Part shown: positions 7,661-17,123 of the stretch, piece after piece
How positions within the stretch are numbered: the stretch's first letter is position 1
Layout: the number at the start of each line of letters is the position of its first letter
Origin: Pelagerythrobacter marensis
GTDB lineage: Bacteria; Pseudomonadota; Alphaproteobacteria; Sphingomonadales; Sphingomonadaceae
Length of the DNA stretch: 64,000 bases
Reading direction: 5' to 3'
NCBI RefSeq assembly: GCF_001028625.1
Contig: NZ_CP011805.1
Coordinates: 186,001-250,000 of the forward strand
Made by a program: the position numbers and the translations under genes
The notes under the pieces: model-generated
The model's input: only the letters and a program-made list of their open reading frames with translations
Databases searched by the model: none
Told to the model about the DNA's origin: nothing

Positions 7661-9739
7661 ATGAACGACGAACAGTCTCGCGATCGGCGCCGGTCACGCA
7701 GCTTGCGCGCCAGCGTATTGACGCTGGGGGTCACGATGGGCCTGCAAACCGCCGCCGCGCAGGCGCAGGACGGTGTCAGCCACAGCGAGTGTTCGCCCGA
7801 CACCCGGATATGCTTCGCCCTGACAACGGTGGATGGCGTGCCGACGTACACGGTGACCCGCGATGGCCGGCAGATCATCGCCCCTTCCGCGCTCGGTTTC
7901 ATGCTGCGCGGTGCGGGCAAGTGGCAGCATGGCGTGAAACTGGGCGAGGCGACGCACGCCAGCCACACCGAAACCTGGGAACAGCACTGGGGTGAAAGCC
8001 GGCTGGTCACCAACGACTATCGCGAAATTCGCGTGCCGATGGTGGAACAGGTGCGCGATCGGCGCACGATCGAACTGGTGGCGCGCGTGTTCGACAGCGG
8101 CGTCGGCTTCCGCTTCGAATTTCCGGAGCAGGACAAGTTGGCCGACGTCAGGATCGACGAGGAGCTGACCGAATTCAATCTGGCGACCGAGGGTGGGGAC
8201 ACCGAAGCCTGGTGGATCCCCGGCGGCGAATGGAATCGCTACGAGTATCTCTATCGCCGGACCCCTGCGCACGAGGTTGGCACGGCGCATAGCCCGATCA
8301 CCTTCCGCCGTACCGACGGGCTGCACATCGCGATTCACGAGGCTGCGCTGGTCGATTACGCGGCCTTCTGGCTCCAGCGGGTGGAGGGGCAGCGCTTTCG
8401 CACCCGTCTCGCGCCGTCCTCGCAACCGTGGAAGGTCCGCCGGGCCGCTCCCTTCGCCACCCCCTGGCGGACGGTGCTGATCGGGGAGGATGCGCCTGCG
8501 CTCTATGCCGCTTCGGACATGATCCTCAACCTCAACGAACCCAGCCGGATTGCGGATCTGGGCTGGTTCACGCCGCACAAGTACGTCGGCATCTGGTGGG
8601 GGATGCATCTCGATATCTGGAGCTGGAACGACGGGCCGAAGCACGGCGCGACGACCGAAAACGCCCTGCGCTATATCGACTTCGCTGCCGATCACGGCTT
8701 CGGATCGGTCCTGATCGAAGGCTGGAACGTGGGGTGGTGGAGCGAGAGCGGCCGGAACTTCCAGTTCGCGGAAGCCTACCCCGATTTCGACATGGACCGT
8801 GTTGCCGCCCATGCCAGGGCGAAAGGCGTCGAGATCATGGGCCACCATGAAACCGCAGGCAACGCCGGGCTTTACGAACGGCAGCTTGAGGATGCCCTCG
8901 ATTACTATGCCGCGCATGGCATCCATTCGGTCAAGACCGGCTATGTCGCCGATGCTGGCATGGCCCTGCGCGAAGACCCGGACGGGACCGAGCAATGGGA
9001 ATATCATGACGGGCAATACATGGTGCGCCATCACGCCCTGGTGGCGGAGCGGGCGGCGGAGCACGCCATCGCGGTGAATGCGCACGAGCCGGTCAAGGAT
9101 ACAGGCCTCCGCCGCACCTGGCCCAACCTCGTCACTCGCGAAGGCGCGCGCGGCACCGAGTATATGGCCTGGGGCGAACCGCCGAACCCGCCGGAGCACG
9201 AACCGACCCTGCTGTTCACGCGCATGCTGTCCGGTCCGTTCGACCTGACGCCGGGCATCGTCAGTCTGGAAGGGCGTGATGCGCGGCCGCTGCCCAACAC
9301 TCTGGCGCGCCAACTTGCGGATTACGTGGTGATCTATTCGCCGATTCAGATGGCGGCGGACCTGCCGGAAAACTACGCCGCAGCGCCCGATGCGCTGGCG
9401 TTTATCGAGCAGGTTCCGGTCGATTGGGAACGCACGCAGGTGCTCGCCGGCGAGATCGGCGAATACGCAGTCGTTGCGCGGCAGCGCAGGGACGGGGATG
9501 ACTGGTGGATCGGCGGCGTCACCGATGGCGAGCGGCGCGAGATTGCAATCGACCTTGCCTTCCTGCCCGCCGGTGCGCGCTATGTTGCGGAGATCTGGCG
9601 CGACGGCGAAGGCGGCGGGATCGACGGCGATCGCTTCGCGATGGTGCGCGAGACACGCCGGGTTCGGGCCGGCGAAACGCTGGCCCTGACGATGGAAGCA
9701 GGCGGCGGCTTCGCCCTGTCGCTGCGCCCGGCGGAGTAG
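7661..9739 (+). CDS. Glycoside hydrolase family 97 (SusB-like), secreted
   Basis: A 692-residue enzyme with GH97 architecture: signal peptide (ending near AAAQAQ, about residue 36), N-terminal beta-sandwich (about 37-300), catalytic TIM barrel (about 305-580) and C-terminal beta domain. Barrel motifs include KYVGIWWGMHL, VLIEGWNVGW, IMGHHETAG, VNAHEPVKDTGLRRTWPN and EGARGTEYMAW. Candidate Ca/acid-base glutamates lie in HHETAG, AHEPV and the REGARGTE block. The strand-4 position that carries the Asp nucleophile in retaining GH97 appears to be Gly (VKTGYV, about residue 427), as in inverting SusB-like alpha-glucosidases. Start ATG has GGGAGA upstream. Predicted periplasmic alpha-glucosidase under site A. 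Confidence 0.9.
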   Translation: MNDEQSRDRRRSRSLRASVLTLGVTMGLQTAAAQAQDGVSHSECSPDTRICFALTTVDGVPTYTVTRDGRQIIAPSALGFMLRGAGKWQHGVKLGEATHASHTETWEQHWGESRLVTNDYREIRVPMVEQVRDRRTIELVARVFDSGVGFRFEFPEQDKLADVRIDEELTEFNLATEGGDTEAWWIPGGEWNRYEYLYRRTPAHEVGTAHSPITFRRTDGLHIAIHEAALVDYAAFWLQRVEGQRFRTRLAPSSQPWKVRRAAPFATPWRTVLIGEDAPALYAASDMILNLNEPSRIADLGWFTPHKYVGIWWGMHLDIWSWNDGPKHGATTENALRYIDFAADHGFGSVLIEGWNVGWWSESGRNFQFAEAYPDFDMDRVAAHARAKGVEIMGHHETAGNAGLYERQLEDALDYYAAHGIHSVKTGYVADAGMALREDPDGTEQWEYHDGQYMVRHHALVAERAAEHAIAVNAHEPVKDTGLRRTWPNLVTREGARGTEYMAWGEPPNPPEHEPTLLFTRMLSGPFDLTPGIVSLEGRDARPLPNTLARQLADYVVIYSPIQMAADLPENYAAAPDALAFIEQVPVDWERTQVLAGEIGEYAVVARQRRDGDDWWIGGVTDGERREIAIDLAFLPAGARYVAEIWRDGEGGGIDGDRFAMVRETRRVRAGETLALTMEAGGGFALSLRPAE

Positions 9740-9748
9740 CGCTGCGGC

Positions 9749-11425
9749 CTAGTGCGCGTGCCCCGCGATGCCGGCGGCTGCCTCCGCATCGCGTCGCCCC
9801 TTGGCCGCCGCGGTCAGCGGATCGCTTACCGCCGGCCCGTCGCTGTCGCGGTATTGGGCGCGCAGAGCCTCCAGCCGCAGTTGGAGCCGGGCGACGATCG
9901 GTTGGACCGCGGGATCGTCGATCCGGTTGTGCATCTCGCCCGGATCGGTCGCGAGGTCATAGAATTCCCACTGATTGATGTCGCCGTAGAAACGGATCAG
10001 TTTGTAGCGGTCGGTCCGCACGCCATAATGCGCGCGGACCGAGTGGAACCCCGGATATTCGTAGTAGTGGTAATAGATGTCCTCGCGCCAGTCGGGCGGG
10101 GCCTCACCGTCCACCACCTCGCGCAGGCTGCGGCCCTGAATGGCGGCGCGTGCTGGGATGCCGGCGTAATCGAGGAACGTCGGGGCATAGTCGACATTCT
10201 GCACCGGCGCTTCCACCCGTGTGCCGGGCGCGATCTGGCCGGGGAAGCGCATCACCAGCGGGGTGCGTAGCGATTCCTCGTACATGAAGCGCTTGTCGAA
10301 CCAGCCGTGTTCGCCGAGGTAGAAACCCTGGTCGGAAGTATAGACCACGATCGTGTTCTCGGACAGATCGTTCGCCTCCAGCCAGTCGAGCACGCGGCCG
10401 ACGCTGTCGTCCACCGCGGCGACGGTGGCGAGGTACTGCTTCATGTACCGCTGATATTTCCACAGCGCGAGTTCACGGCCGGCCAGCCCGGCTTCGTTAA
10501 CCGCGTCGTTGGCCGGCTGCATCTGCGCATCCCACGCCGCGCGCTGTTCCGGCGTCATGCGGGCGAAATCGTCGGGCCAGCGGTCGAAGCGCAGCGCGTT
10601 CGATCCTGCTTCCTCCGTCATGTGCAGGTCGTGCCCTTCGTACATGTCCGCGTAGATGTTCATTTCCTGCGCCGCCGCGGCGGGGCGTCCGTCGTAGTGG
10701 TCGAAGTAATTGGTTGGCACCGGAAATTCGGTGCCGAGATAGGTCTGCAAGTGGCGGATCGCGGGCATGAAATTGCGATGCGGCGCCTTGTGATGGATCA
10801 GGATCGCGAATGGCTTGTCCGGATCGCGTTCCTCCTCCAGCCAGTCGATGCTGAAATCGGTGACAAGGTCGGTGGCATAGCCTTCCACCACGCTGCGCCC
10901 TTCGGGCGTGATGATATCGGGATTGTAATACTTGCCCTGATCGTCGAGCACCTTCCACGTCTGGATGCCGGCGCCTTCGGGCGAATAATTGAGGTGCCAC
11001 TTGCCGAACAGCGCGGTCTGGTAACCTGCGGCGCCGATTTCCCGCACCCAGTTCCAGGTGGCGTTGTCGAACCGTTGCCCGTTCTTGGTAAAGCCGTGCA
11101 GGTGGCTGAACTGTCCCGTCAGCATGGTCGCGCGGCTGGGGCCGCAGAGCGAATTGGTGACGTAGCTGTTGGCGAAGATCGCGCCTTCACGCGCGATCCG
11201 GTCGATATTGGGGGTGGGCGCCAGTTGCGCGATCTCTCCGCCATAGGCGGACACCGCCTGGTAGGCGTGATCGTCCGACATGATGAAGACAATGTTGGGT
11301 CGCCGCTGCTGCGCTGCTTCCTCCCCCGCAACCGATGCGGCCTGCGATGGGGAGGGGGCGGCCGTCGCGCACGCCGGAAGTGTCAGCGTGGCGAGGGTGG
11401 CAAGCGCGATCAGCGGGCTTCGCAC
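9749..11425 (-). CDS. Formylglycine-dependent sulfatase, exported
   Basis: A 558-residue type-I sulfatase. Metal ligands appear in NIVFIMSDDH; the formylglycine motif is C-G-P-S-R-A-T at Cys94 (the C/S-x-P-x-R consensus); GKWHLN and YTSDQGFYLGEHGWFDKR are further active-site blocks. The N-terminus is a signal peptide with LPAC, a near-lipobox, so it may be a lipoprotein. GTG start with AGGCG in front, four bases behind the GH3 stop, so it is the second gene of a GH3-sulfatase operon. Substrate unknown: a sulfated glycan is possible, and related enzymes sometimes act on other esters. A maturase (FGE or anSME) is not in the window. Confidence 0.9.
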   Translation of the reverse strand: MRSPLIALATLATLTLPACATAAPSPSQAASVAGEEAAQQRRPNIVFIMSDDHAYQAVSAYGGEIAQLAPTPNIDRIAREGAIFANSYVTNSLCGPSRATMLTGQFSHLHGFTKNGQRFDNATWNWVREIGAAGYQTALFGKWHLNYSPEGAGIQTWKVLDDQGKYYNPDIITPEGRSVVEGYATDLVTDFSIDWLEEERDPDKPFAILIHHKAPHRNFMPAIRHLQTYLGTEFPVPTNYFDHYDGRPAAAAQEMNIYADMYEGHDLHMTEEAGSNALRFDRWPDDFARMTPEQRAAWDAQMQPANDAVNEAGLAGRELALWKYQRYMKQYLATVAAVDDSVGRVLDWLEANDLSENTIVVYTSDQGFYLGEHGWFDKRFMYEESLRTPLVMRFPGQIAPGTRVEAPVQNVDYAPTFLDYAGIPARAAIQGRSLREVVDGEAPPDWREDIYYHYYEYPGFHSVRAHYGVRTDRYKLIRFYGDINQWEFYDLATDPGEMHNRIDDPAVQPIVARLQLRLEALRAQYRDSDGPAVSDPLTAAAKGRRDAEAAAGIAGHAH

Positions 11426-11429
11426 CGCC

Positions 11430-13763
11430 TCATTCCGTCAGCGTGAAAGTGACCGGCGTGCTGGCCTTCGCGCCGGAGGAGGGCGCGATCCACAGTTGGA
11501 ATTCGCCCGGTTCCCACCCATGCGACATGTCCGCGCGAGTGAAGGCGAGATCCGCCGGGGTCAGCGTGAAGCTGACGGTGCGCGATTCGCCCGGCTTCAA
11601 CATGATCTTCTCGAACCCCTTCAGTTCCTGGACCGGCCGGGTGACCGAGCCGACGAGGTCGCGGACGTAGAGCTGGACGACTTCCTCGCCCGCGCGATCG
11701 CCGGTGTTGGTGATCGTGGCGCTGGCGGTGATCGACCCGCCCGGTCCCATCGAGGCGGCCGAGAGCGTCGCCGGCGAATAGGTGAACGTCGTGTAGCTGA
11801 GACCGTATCCGAACCGGTACAGCGGATCGTTCGGCGTGTTGAGGTAGCGCGAAACGTACTTCGCGCCCGGCGCGCCCAGCTCGATCGGACGCCCGGTGTT
11901 CTTCATGTCGTAATGGATCGGCACCTGGCCGACATTGCGCGGGAAGGTGACCGGCAGTTTGCCCGAAGGATTGTAGTCACCGAACAGCACGTCGGCGACC
12001 GCGTGGCCGCCCTGGGTACCCGGATACCAGGCGTGCAGGATCGCCGGAACGTTCTCGTCGGCCCAGCCGATCGAATTGGGCCGTCCGCTCAGCATTACCA
12101 GAACCACCGGCTTGCCAGTGGCGACGAGCGCTTCGAGCAGGGCCTGCTGGTTGCCGGGCAGATCGAGCGAGGTGCGGCTGGCGGCTTCGCCGGTCATATC
12201 CCATTTTTCGCCCATCGCGGCGACGATCACGTCCGAACCTTCCGCCAGGGCCAGCGCTTCCGCAAAACCGTCGGTCTTGCCGGCGTCCGCAAATTCGTAG
12301 CTGGCGCCTTTCGCATATTCGACGCTGACACCGGCACCGGCGCGGGCTTCGATCCCTTCCAGGATCGTGACCGGCCGCGTTTGCCGGTCGCCGCCCGCGG
12401 CCCAGCTTCCGATCATGTCGGGCTTGCTGTCACCCAGCGGGCCGATCACCGCGATCCGGCCGGCTTCGGCAGCCAGCGGTAGCACGTCGCCTTCGTTCTT
12501 GAGCAGGACCATGGACTTGCGCGCGACATCCCGTGCCGCTTCGAGAAATTCCGGCTTGTACAGCGTGGCCTTTTCCCGCTCGTTATCGGCATAGCGATAA
12601 GGGTCTTCGAACAGGCCGAGGCGATACTTCATTTCCAGAATGCGGCGCACCGCCTGGTCGATCTGCGTCGTGTCGACGCGCCCCTCCTCCACCGAGCGGG
12701 CGAGGTTTTCCATGAACACCGCGCCCTGCATGTCCATGTCCACCCCGGCATTCAGCGCCTGTTCGCCGGCCTGAGCCAGATCCTTGGAATAGCCGTGGGG
12801 AACCATCTCGTTGATCGACGTGTAATCGGTTACCACGAACCCGTCGAAGCCCCATTTGTGGCGCAGCACGTCGGTAAGCAGGTACTTGCTCCCGCTGGCG
12901 GGGACACCGTCGTACTCGTTGAAAGACGTCATGAAAGTCGCCACGCCTTCGTCGACCGCGGCCTTGAACGGCGGCAGGTACACGTCGCGCAGCGTGCGTT
13001 CGGAAATATCGACCGTGTGATAATCGCGCCCCGCCTGCGCGGCGCCGTAGGCGGCGAAGTGCTTGGCCGTGGCAAGCAGGGTGTCGACCGCGCCCAGATC
13101 GTCACCCTGATAGCCGCGTACGCGTGCGCGGGCGATTTCGCTGCCGAGGAACACGTCTTCCCCAGCCCCTTCGGAACCGCGGCCCCAGCGCGCATCCCGC
13201 GAGATGTCGACCATCGGCGAGAAGGTCCAGTGAATGCCTTCCGCCGTCGCTTCCAACGCGGAAACCCGGGCGGATTTCTCGATCGCGTCGAGATCCCAGC
13301 TGGCCGCTTCGCCCAGCGAGATCGGGAAAATCGTGCGATGGCCGTGGATGACGTCGTATCCGAACAGCAGCGGAATTTTCAGCCGCGTACCTTCGATCGC
13401 CGCGCGTTGCAGTTCGCGCGTGTAATCGGCGGTATAAGCGTTGAAGATCGCCCCCACGCGGCCCGCGGCGATATCCTGCTTGTACCCTTCGCGCATCGTC
13501 GGGCCGGTCGATTCCCAATCGCTGGTGAGCAGGGTGAGCTGACCGATTTTCTCCTGCAGCGTCATCTTCGCCATCAGGTCGGCGATGAAGGCGTCCATTG
13601 CCGGGTCCTGCCGGGCCCATTCGGGCTGGGCCTGCGCGACGGAAACCTGCGTCGGCGAACTGGCCGCAGGCGCCTCCGGCGTGGAGGCTTGTGCTGCGCT
13701 CGCCAAGCCGGCGAGGGCGAGGGCGGCGGCGCTGGTTAGGAGGACATTGACGGACTTCTTCAT
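11430..13763 (-). CDS. GH3 beta-glucosidase (BglX-like), periplasmic
   Basis: A 777-residue family-3 glycosidase. Signal peptide about 1-25 (MKKSVNVLLTSAAALALAGL, then ASA), GH3 N-terminal barrel (about 55-390), C-terminal alpha/beta sandwich (about 420-640) and fibronectin-III-like end domain (about 685-770). Nucleophile Asp313 lies in GFVVTDYTS; substrate-binding KHFAAYG and GRGSEGAGED are intact. The sequence resembles periplasmic BglX enzymes that remove glucose from beta-linked oligosaccharides. Start ATG at 13763 has GGGAGAGAG upstream; an ATG 27 bases earlier has none. A LacI-type palindrome lies 95 bases upstream and is shared with the divergent TonB receptor. Confidence 0.93.
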   Translation of the reverse strand: MKKSVNVLLTSAAALALAGLASAAQASTPEAPAASSPTQVSVAQAQPEWARQDPAMDAFIADLMAKMTLQEKIGQLTLLTSDWESTGPTMREGYKQDIAAGRVGAIFNAYTADYTRELQRAAIEGTRLKIPLLFGYDVIHGHRTIFPISLGEAASWDLDAIEKSARVSALEATAEGIHWTFSPMVDISRDARWGRGSEGAGEDVFLGSEIARARVRGYQGDDLGAVDTLLATAKHFAAYGAAQAGRDYHTVDISERTLRDVYLPPFKAAVDEGVATFMTSFNEYDGVPASGSKYLLTDVLRHKWGFDGFVVTDYTSINEMVPHGYSKDLAQAGEQALNAGVDMDMQGAVFMENLARSVEEGRVDTTQIDQAVRRILEMKYRLGLFEDPYRYADNEREKATLYKPEFLEAARDVARKSMVLLKNEGDVLPLAAEAGRIAVIGPLGDSKPDMIGSWAAGGDRQTRPVTILEGIEARAGAGVSVEYAKGASYEFADAGKTDGFAEALALAEGSDVIVAAMGEKWDMTGEAASRTSLDLPGNQQALLEALVATGKPVVLVMLSGRPNSIGWADENVPAILHAWYPGTQGGHAVADVLFGDYNPSGKLPVTFPRNVGQVPIHYDMKNTGRPIELGAPGAKYVSRYLNTPNDPLYRFGYGLSYTTFTYSPATLSAASMGPGGSITASATITNTGDRAGEEVVQLYVRDLVGSVTRPVQELKGFEKIMLKPGESRTVSFTLTPADLAFTRADMSHGWEPGEFQLWIAPSSGAKASTPVTFTLTE

Positions 13764-13857
13764 GAACTCTCTCCCTGAACCCGCGTGCATTACCGCACGC
13801 CGGGCTGTGAATTCCTATGCCGGATTCGGCGATCTGGTGAAGGCTATACAGGCCATA

Positions 13858-13871
13858 TGAAACCGGTTACA
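13858..13871. promoter_or_regulatory. Predicted LacI-family operator (site B)
   Basis: Palindrome TGAAACCGGTTACA, which on the other strand reads TGTAACCGGTTTCA and differs from site A at one position. It lies almost exactly midway between the divergent starts of the GH3 gene (95 bases) and the TonB receptor (101 bases), so one bound repressor could control both. Confidence 0.72.
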
Positions 13872-13971
13872 AGGCCCTAGATCAAGTTGATTCGGCGGCC
13901 GGACGCAAGGTCCGCCGTCATGCAGGCAGCTATCGGATCGCCCAGAAGGGCGGCCGTGTGGGGAGGAAACC

Positions 13972-16900
13972 ATGACCATGATCCAGTCTCGCAATCCAAT
14001 TAATGAATCGCGCGCCAACGATTCGCATCTGGCCCGCAGGCTCGCGGCTGCGCTGGCCGTTGGCGTTGCAGGCGGCGCGATGTCCATCGCGCTCGTCGCG
14101 CCCGCCCATGCGCAGGAATCCGGCGCGTCGCTGCGCGGGCAGATCACCGGCGCCGAAGGCATCAGCCAGGTCGTCGCGATCGAGGTGAACACCGGCGTGC
14201 GCCGCACGGTCGCGGCCAATGCCGCCGGCGACTATAACTTCGCATCGTTGCGTCCGGGGACGTATCGCCTTGAGGTGACAACGGCCAACGGCGTGCGCAC
14301 GACCGAAACTTTCACGCTGCGCGTCGCCCAGAATGCCGTTCTCGATTTCGATCTCGGCCCACAAGATTCCGCGGCCACCACAGGGGCAGAAGCGCCTGCG
14401 GGCGGGGGCGAGATCGTCGTGGTCGCCGATCGCATCCGGACGATGGAAGGCGGCGAAGTCGGCGCCAATATCTCTTTGCGCCAGATCGAGACCCTGCCGC
14501 AGAACAACCGCAATTTCCTCGCCTTTGCCGATCTCGCGCCCGGCGTACAGTTCATCTCGGGGGCGAACGGTCAGTCGCGCCTTCAGGGTGGTGCGCAGGA
14601 CAGCCGCACGGTGAATATCTTCATCGATGGCGTCGGACAGAAGGACTACGTACTGAAGAACGGCGTAACGGGGCAGGATTCGTCGCAGGGCAATCCCTTC
14701 CCGCAGATGGCGATCGGCGAATACCGAGTGATCTCCTCGAACTACAAGGCGGAGTTCGATCAGGTCAGTTCGGTCGCGATCACTGCCGTAACCCGTTCGG
14801 GGACCAACGAATTCCACGGCCAGGGCTTCATCGATTACACCGATCAGAGCCTGCGCGCGGCCACTCCGCTGGAGCTGTACGGAAATAATCCTGGCAAGGT
14901 GGAAACCAAGGATTTCCAGTTCGGCGGGGCGCTGGGCGGTCCGATCATCAAGGACATGATGCATTTCTTCGTTACCTACGAAGGCAAGCGTCAGGAACGG
15001 CCGGTTGAAATCACGCCCGGGCTTGGGCTGCCGGTTTCCTACTTCCCCGCGGAGTATCAGGGCGAGTTCGGTCCGACCAATTCGACCTTCAATGAAGACC
15101 TCTATTTCGGGAAGATCGATTTCGTCCCCAGCAACAGCGACCTGTTCGAGATATCGGCCAAGTACCGCGACGAGAGCGGCGAATTTCTGGGCAACGGGAT
15201 CAACGCGCGTTCGACCATCAGTTCGCAGGATGTCGAGGAACTGCGCGTAACCGGGCGGTGGGAACACACCGCCGATAACTGGATCAACGATCTCAAGGTT
15301 ACTTATGAAGACGTGAAGTGGGCGCCGACCCCGGTCGAATTCTCCAACGCTTCGTTGTTCGCCTATGTCGGGCCTTCGCCGACCAATCCGCAGCCGGGCG
15401 AGGTCGTGCGCGACAACCTGCTGCGCATCGGCGGTGGCGGCAACTATCAGGACAAGGGGCAGAAGGGCTGGGCGATCCAGAACGATTTCACCTGGATCGG
15501 GTTCGAAGGCCACACGATCAAGGCGGGCGTGAAGAGCAAGTGGGTCGAACTCAACACGCTGCAGCTCAACAACTTCAACCCGGTTTACACCTATAACGTC
15601 GCCCACAATCCCGGCGGCGGCACGTTCAACGACACTATCCCCTACCGCGTGCAGTTCGGCGCGCAGACCGGTACCGGCAGCCCGATCGTCAATTCCAAGA
15701 ACTGGCAGTTCGGCATCTACATCCAGGACGACTGGGAGGTGACCGACCGGCTGACGCTGAACCTGGGCGTGCGCTGGGATTACGAGGAAACGCCTTCGTT
15801 CCTCGACTTCGTTCATCCTCAGGATGCGGTCGATGCGGTGTCGCCGGAAAACTATCCCAACCTCGCAGGCGCCAATTACGACATCAACGATTACATCTCG
15901 ACCGGTTCCGAACGGGAAGCCTTCATGGGCGCGATCCAGCCCCGCATTGGCTTTACTTACGAACTGGACGAAGACGGTCGTTATGCGGTGTTCGGCGGGT
16001 TCGGCCGATCATACGATCGCAACCAGTTCGATTTCCTGCAGCAGGAAATCAGCGTCGGATCGTACAGCACGCGCACGTTCAACTTCATCACGGGCGATCC
16101 CAACAACACCTGCGATCCCGGGCCGACCTGCGTCGCCTGGGACCCGATCTATCTGACCGAAGCCGGGCGCGAGCAGCTGCTCGCCGGTGCCGGGGCCGGC
16201 GGCGGGCGTGAGCTGCGGTTTATCGATAACGACCTGAAGATGCCCTATTCGGACCAGTTCAGCCTGGGCCTGCGCGGGCGCCTGACGTCGAATTTCGATG
16301 CGGAAATCGGCTTCAGCCATATCGAGAGCAAGGATGGCTTCGCCTACCTGCTCGGCAACCGGCGGCCCGACGGGTCGTTCTTCGAGCCGGCGCCGGCCGT
16401 GCCCAATTCGCCCTGGGGCTTCGCGCCATCTGGATATGGCTCGATCATCATCGGGACCAACGGGTTGGAGACGAGCGCGGATTCGGCCTATCTCAAGCTC
16501 AACAAGAGCTACACGGTCGCATCGCCTTGGAGCCTTTCGGCCACCTACACTTATACCGAGGCGGAGGAGAACCGGAGCTTCGGCGAGACGTTCGCCCTCG
16601 ATTTCCCCGCGCTGGAAGACTACCCGGTCACCCGCTCCAGCGGGGTGCGCAAGCACCGGCTGGTGATGACCGGTTCGGTTGACCTGCCCATCGGTATGGT
16701 TCTGTCGGGCAAATTCCAGATCGCGTCGCCGCCCTACCTCAAGCGGTTCATTTCGACTGGCGGGGAAAACCCGTCGCGCGACGTGATCTCGAACGAGGCG
16801 GACAGCAACGGCGATCGCTGGGGCTTCCGGCAGATGGACCTGGCGGTGACCAAGTATCTCTCGCTGCCCTTCATCACCGACGACACGCGTGTCTGGGTCC

Positions 16901-17049
16901 GGGCGGATGTGATCAACCTGTTCAATGATCGCAACTATGTCGACTATAACAACGATCCCAGCTCGCCCGACTACCTGAGCATTTCGGGGCTGGGCGTTGG
17001 CGGCAACCCGCCGCGCACGGTAAAGGTGTCGGCCGGTTTCGAATTCTGA
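13972..17049 (+). CDS. Oar-like TonB-dependent receptor with carboxypeptidase-regulatory-like domain
   Basis: A 1025-residue outer-membrane receptor. Signal peptide ends near APAHAQ (about residue 44); then an Ig-like carboxypeptidase-regulatory domain (about 48-125; AANAAGDYNFASLRPGTYRL), a plug (about 140-260; FIDGVGQKDYVL) and a large beta-barrel ending with the aromatic VKVSAGFEF. This architecture is used for uptake of large substrates such as oligosaccharides in Sphingomonadales and Bacteroidota. ATG with GGGAGGAAAC immediately upstream. It is divergent from GH3 under site B and followed by a GH144-like gene, which argues for glycan uptake rather than iron. Confidence 0.93.
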   Translation: MTMIQSRNPINESRANDSHLARRLAAALAVGVAGGAMSIALVAPAHAQESGASLRGQITGAEGISQVVAIEVNTGVRRTVAANAAGDYNFASLRPGTYRLEVTTANGVRTTETFTLRVAQNAVLDFDLGPQDSAATTGAEAPAGGGEIVVVADRIRTMEGGEVGANISLRQIETLPQNNRNFLAFADLAPGVQFISGANGQSRLQGGAQDSRTVNIFIDGVGQKDYVLKNGVTGQDSSQGNPFPQMAIGEYRVISSNYKAEFDQVSSVAITAVTRSGTNEFHGQGFIDYTDQSLRAATPLELYGNNPGKVETKDFQFGGALGGPIIKDMMHFFVTYEGKRQERPVEITPGLGLPVSYFPAEYQGEFGPTNSTFNEDLYFGKIDFVPSNSDLFEISAKYRDESGEFLGNGINARSTISSQDVEELRVTGRWEHTADNWINDLKVTYEDVKWAPTPVEFSNASLFAYVGPSPTNPQPGEVVRDNLLRIGGGGNYQDKGQKGWAIQNDFTWIGFEGHTIKAGVKSKWVELNTLQLNNFNPVYTYNVAHNPGGGTFNDTIPYRVQFGAQTGTGSPIVNSKNWQFGIYIQDDWEVTDRLTLNLGVRWDYEETPSFLDFVHPQDAVDAVSPENYPNLAGANYDINDYISTGSEREAFMGAIQPRIGFTYELDEDGRYAVFGGFGRSYDRNQFDFLQQEISVGSYSTRTFNFITGDPNNTCDPGPTCVAWDPIYLTEAGREQLLAGAGAGGGRELRFIDNDLKMPYSDQFSLGLRGRLTSNFDAEIGFSHIESKDGFAYLLGNRRPDGSFFEPAPAVPNSPWGFAPSGYGSIIIGTNGLETSADSAYLKLNKSYTVASPWSLSATYTYTEAEENRSFGETFALDFPALEDYPVTRSSGVRKHRLVMTGSVDLPIGMVLSGKFQIASPPYLKRFISTGGENPSRDVISNEADSNGDRWGFRQMDLAVTKYLSLPFITDDTRVWVRADVINLFNDRNYVDYNNDPSSPDYLSISGLGVGGNPPRTVKVSAGFEF

Positions 17050-17061
17050 CCGGTCACGTTC

Positions 17062-17108
17062 GGGCGCCTGGCCACTCTATCCCCTCCCCCCGGGGTGGCC
17101 AGGCGCCC
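17062..17108 (+). terminator. Long GC-rich hairpin between the TonB receptor and GH144-like gene
   Basis: GGGCGCCTGGCCAC (17062-17075) pairs perfectly with GTGGCCAGGCGCCC (17095-17108), a 14-bp stem with a 19-base loop, followed by TTTGCCC. It starts 13 bases after the receptor stop and ends 15 bases before the next start. It probably attenuates read-through or stabilises the receptor message. Confidence 0.62.
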
Positions 17109-17123
17109 TTTGCCCTGGGAGCC

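Noticed and set aside
7694..9313. 539-codon open frame antisense to the GH97 gene
   Set aside because: Arg/Pro/His-rich shadow without any family motif.
13764..13971. A small gene in the 208-base GH3/TonB gap
   Set aside because: No open frame with a ribosome site and protein-like composition; the interval holds the operator and two promoters.
13930..15816. 628-codon open frame antisense to the Oar-like TonB receptor
   Set aside because: No domain recognised; the sense frame has a signal peptide, plug and barrel with a good ribosome site.
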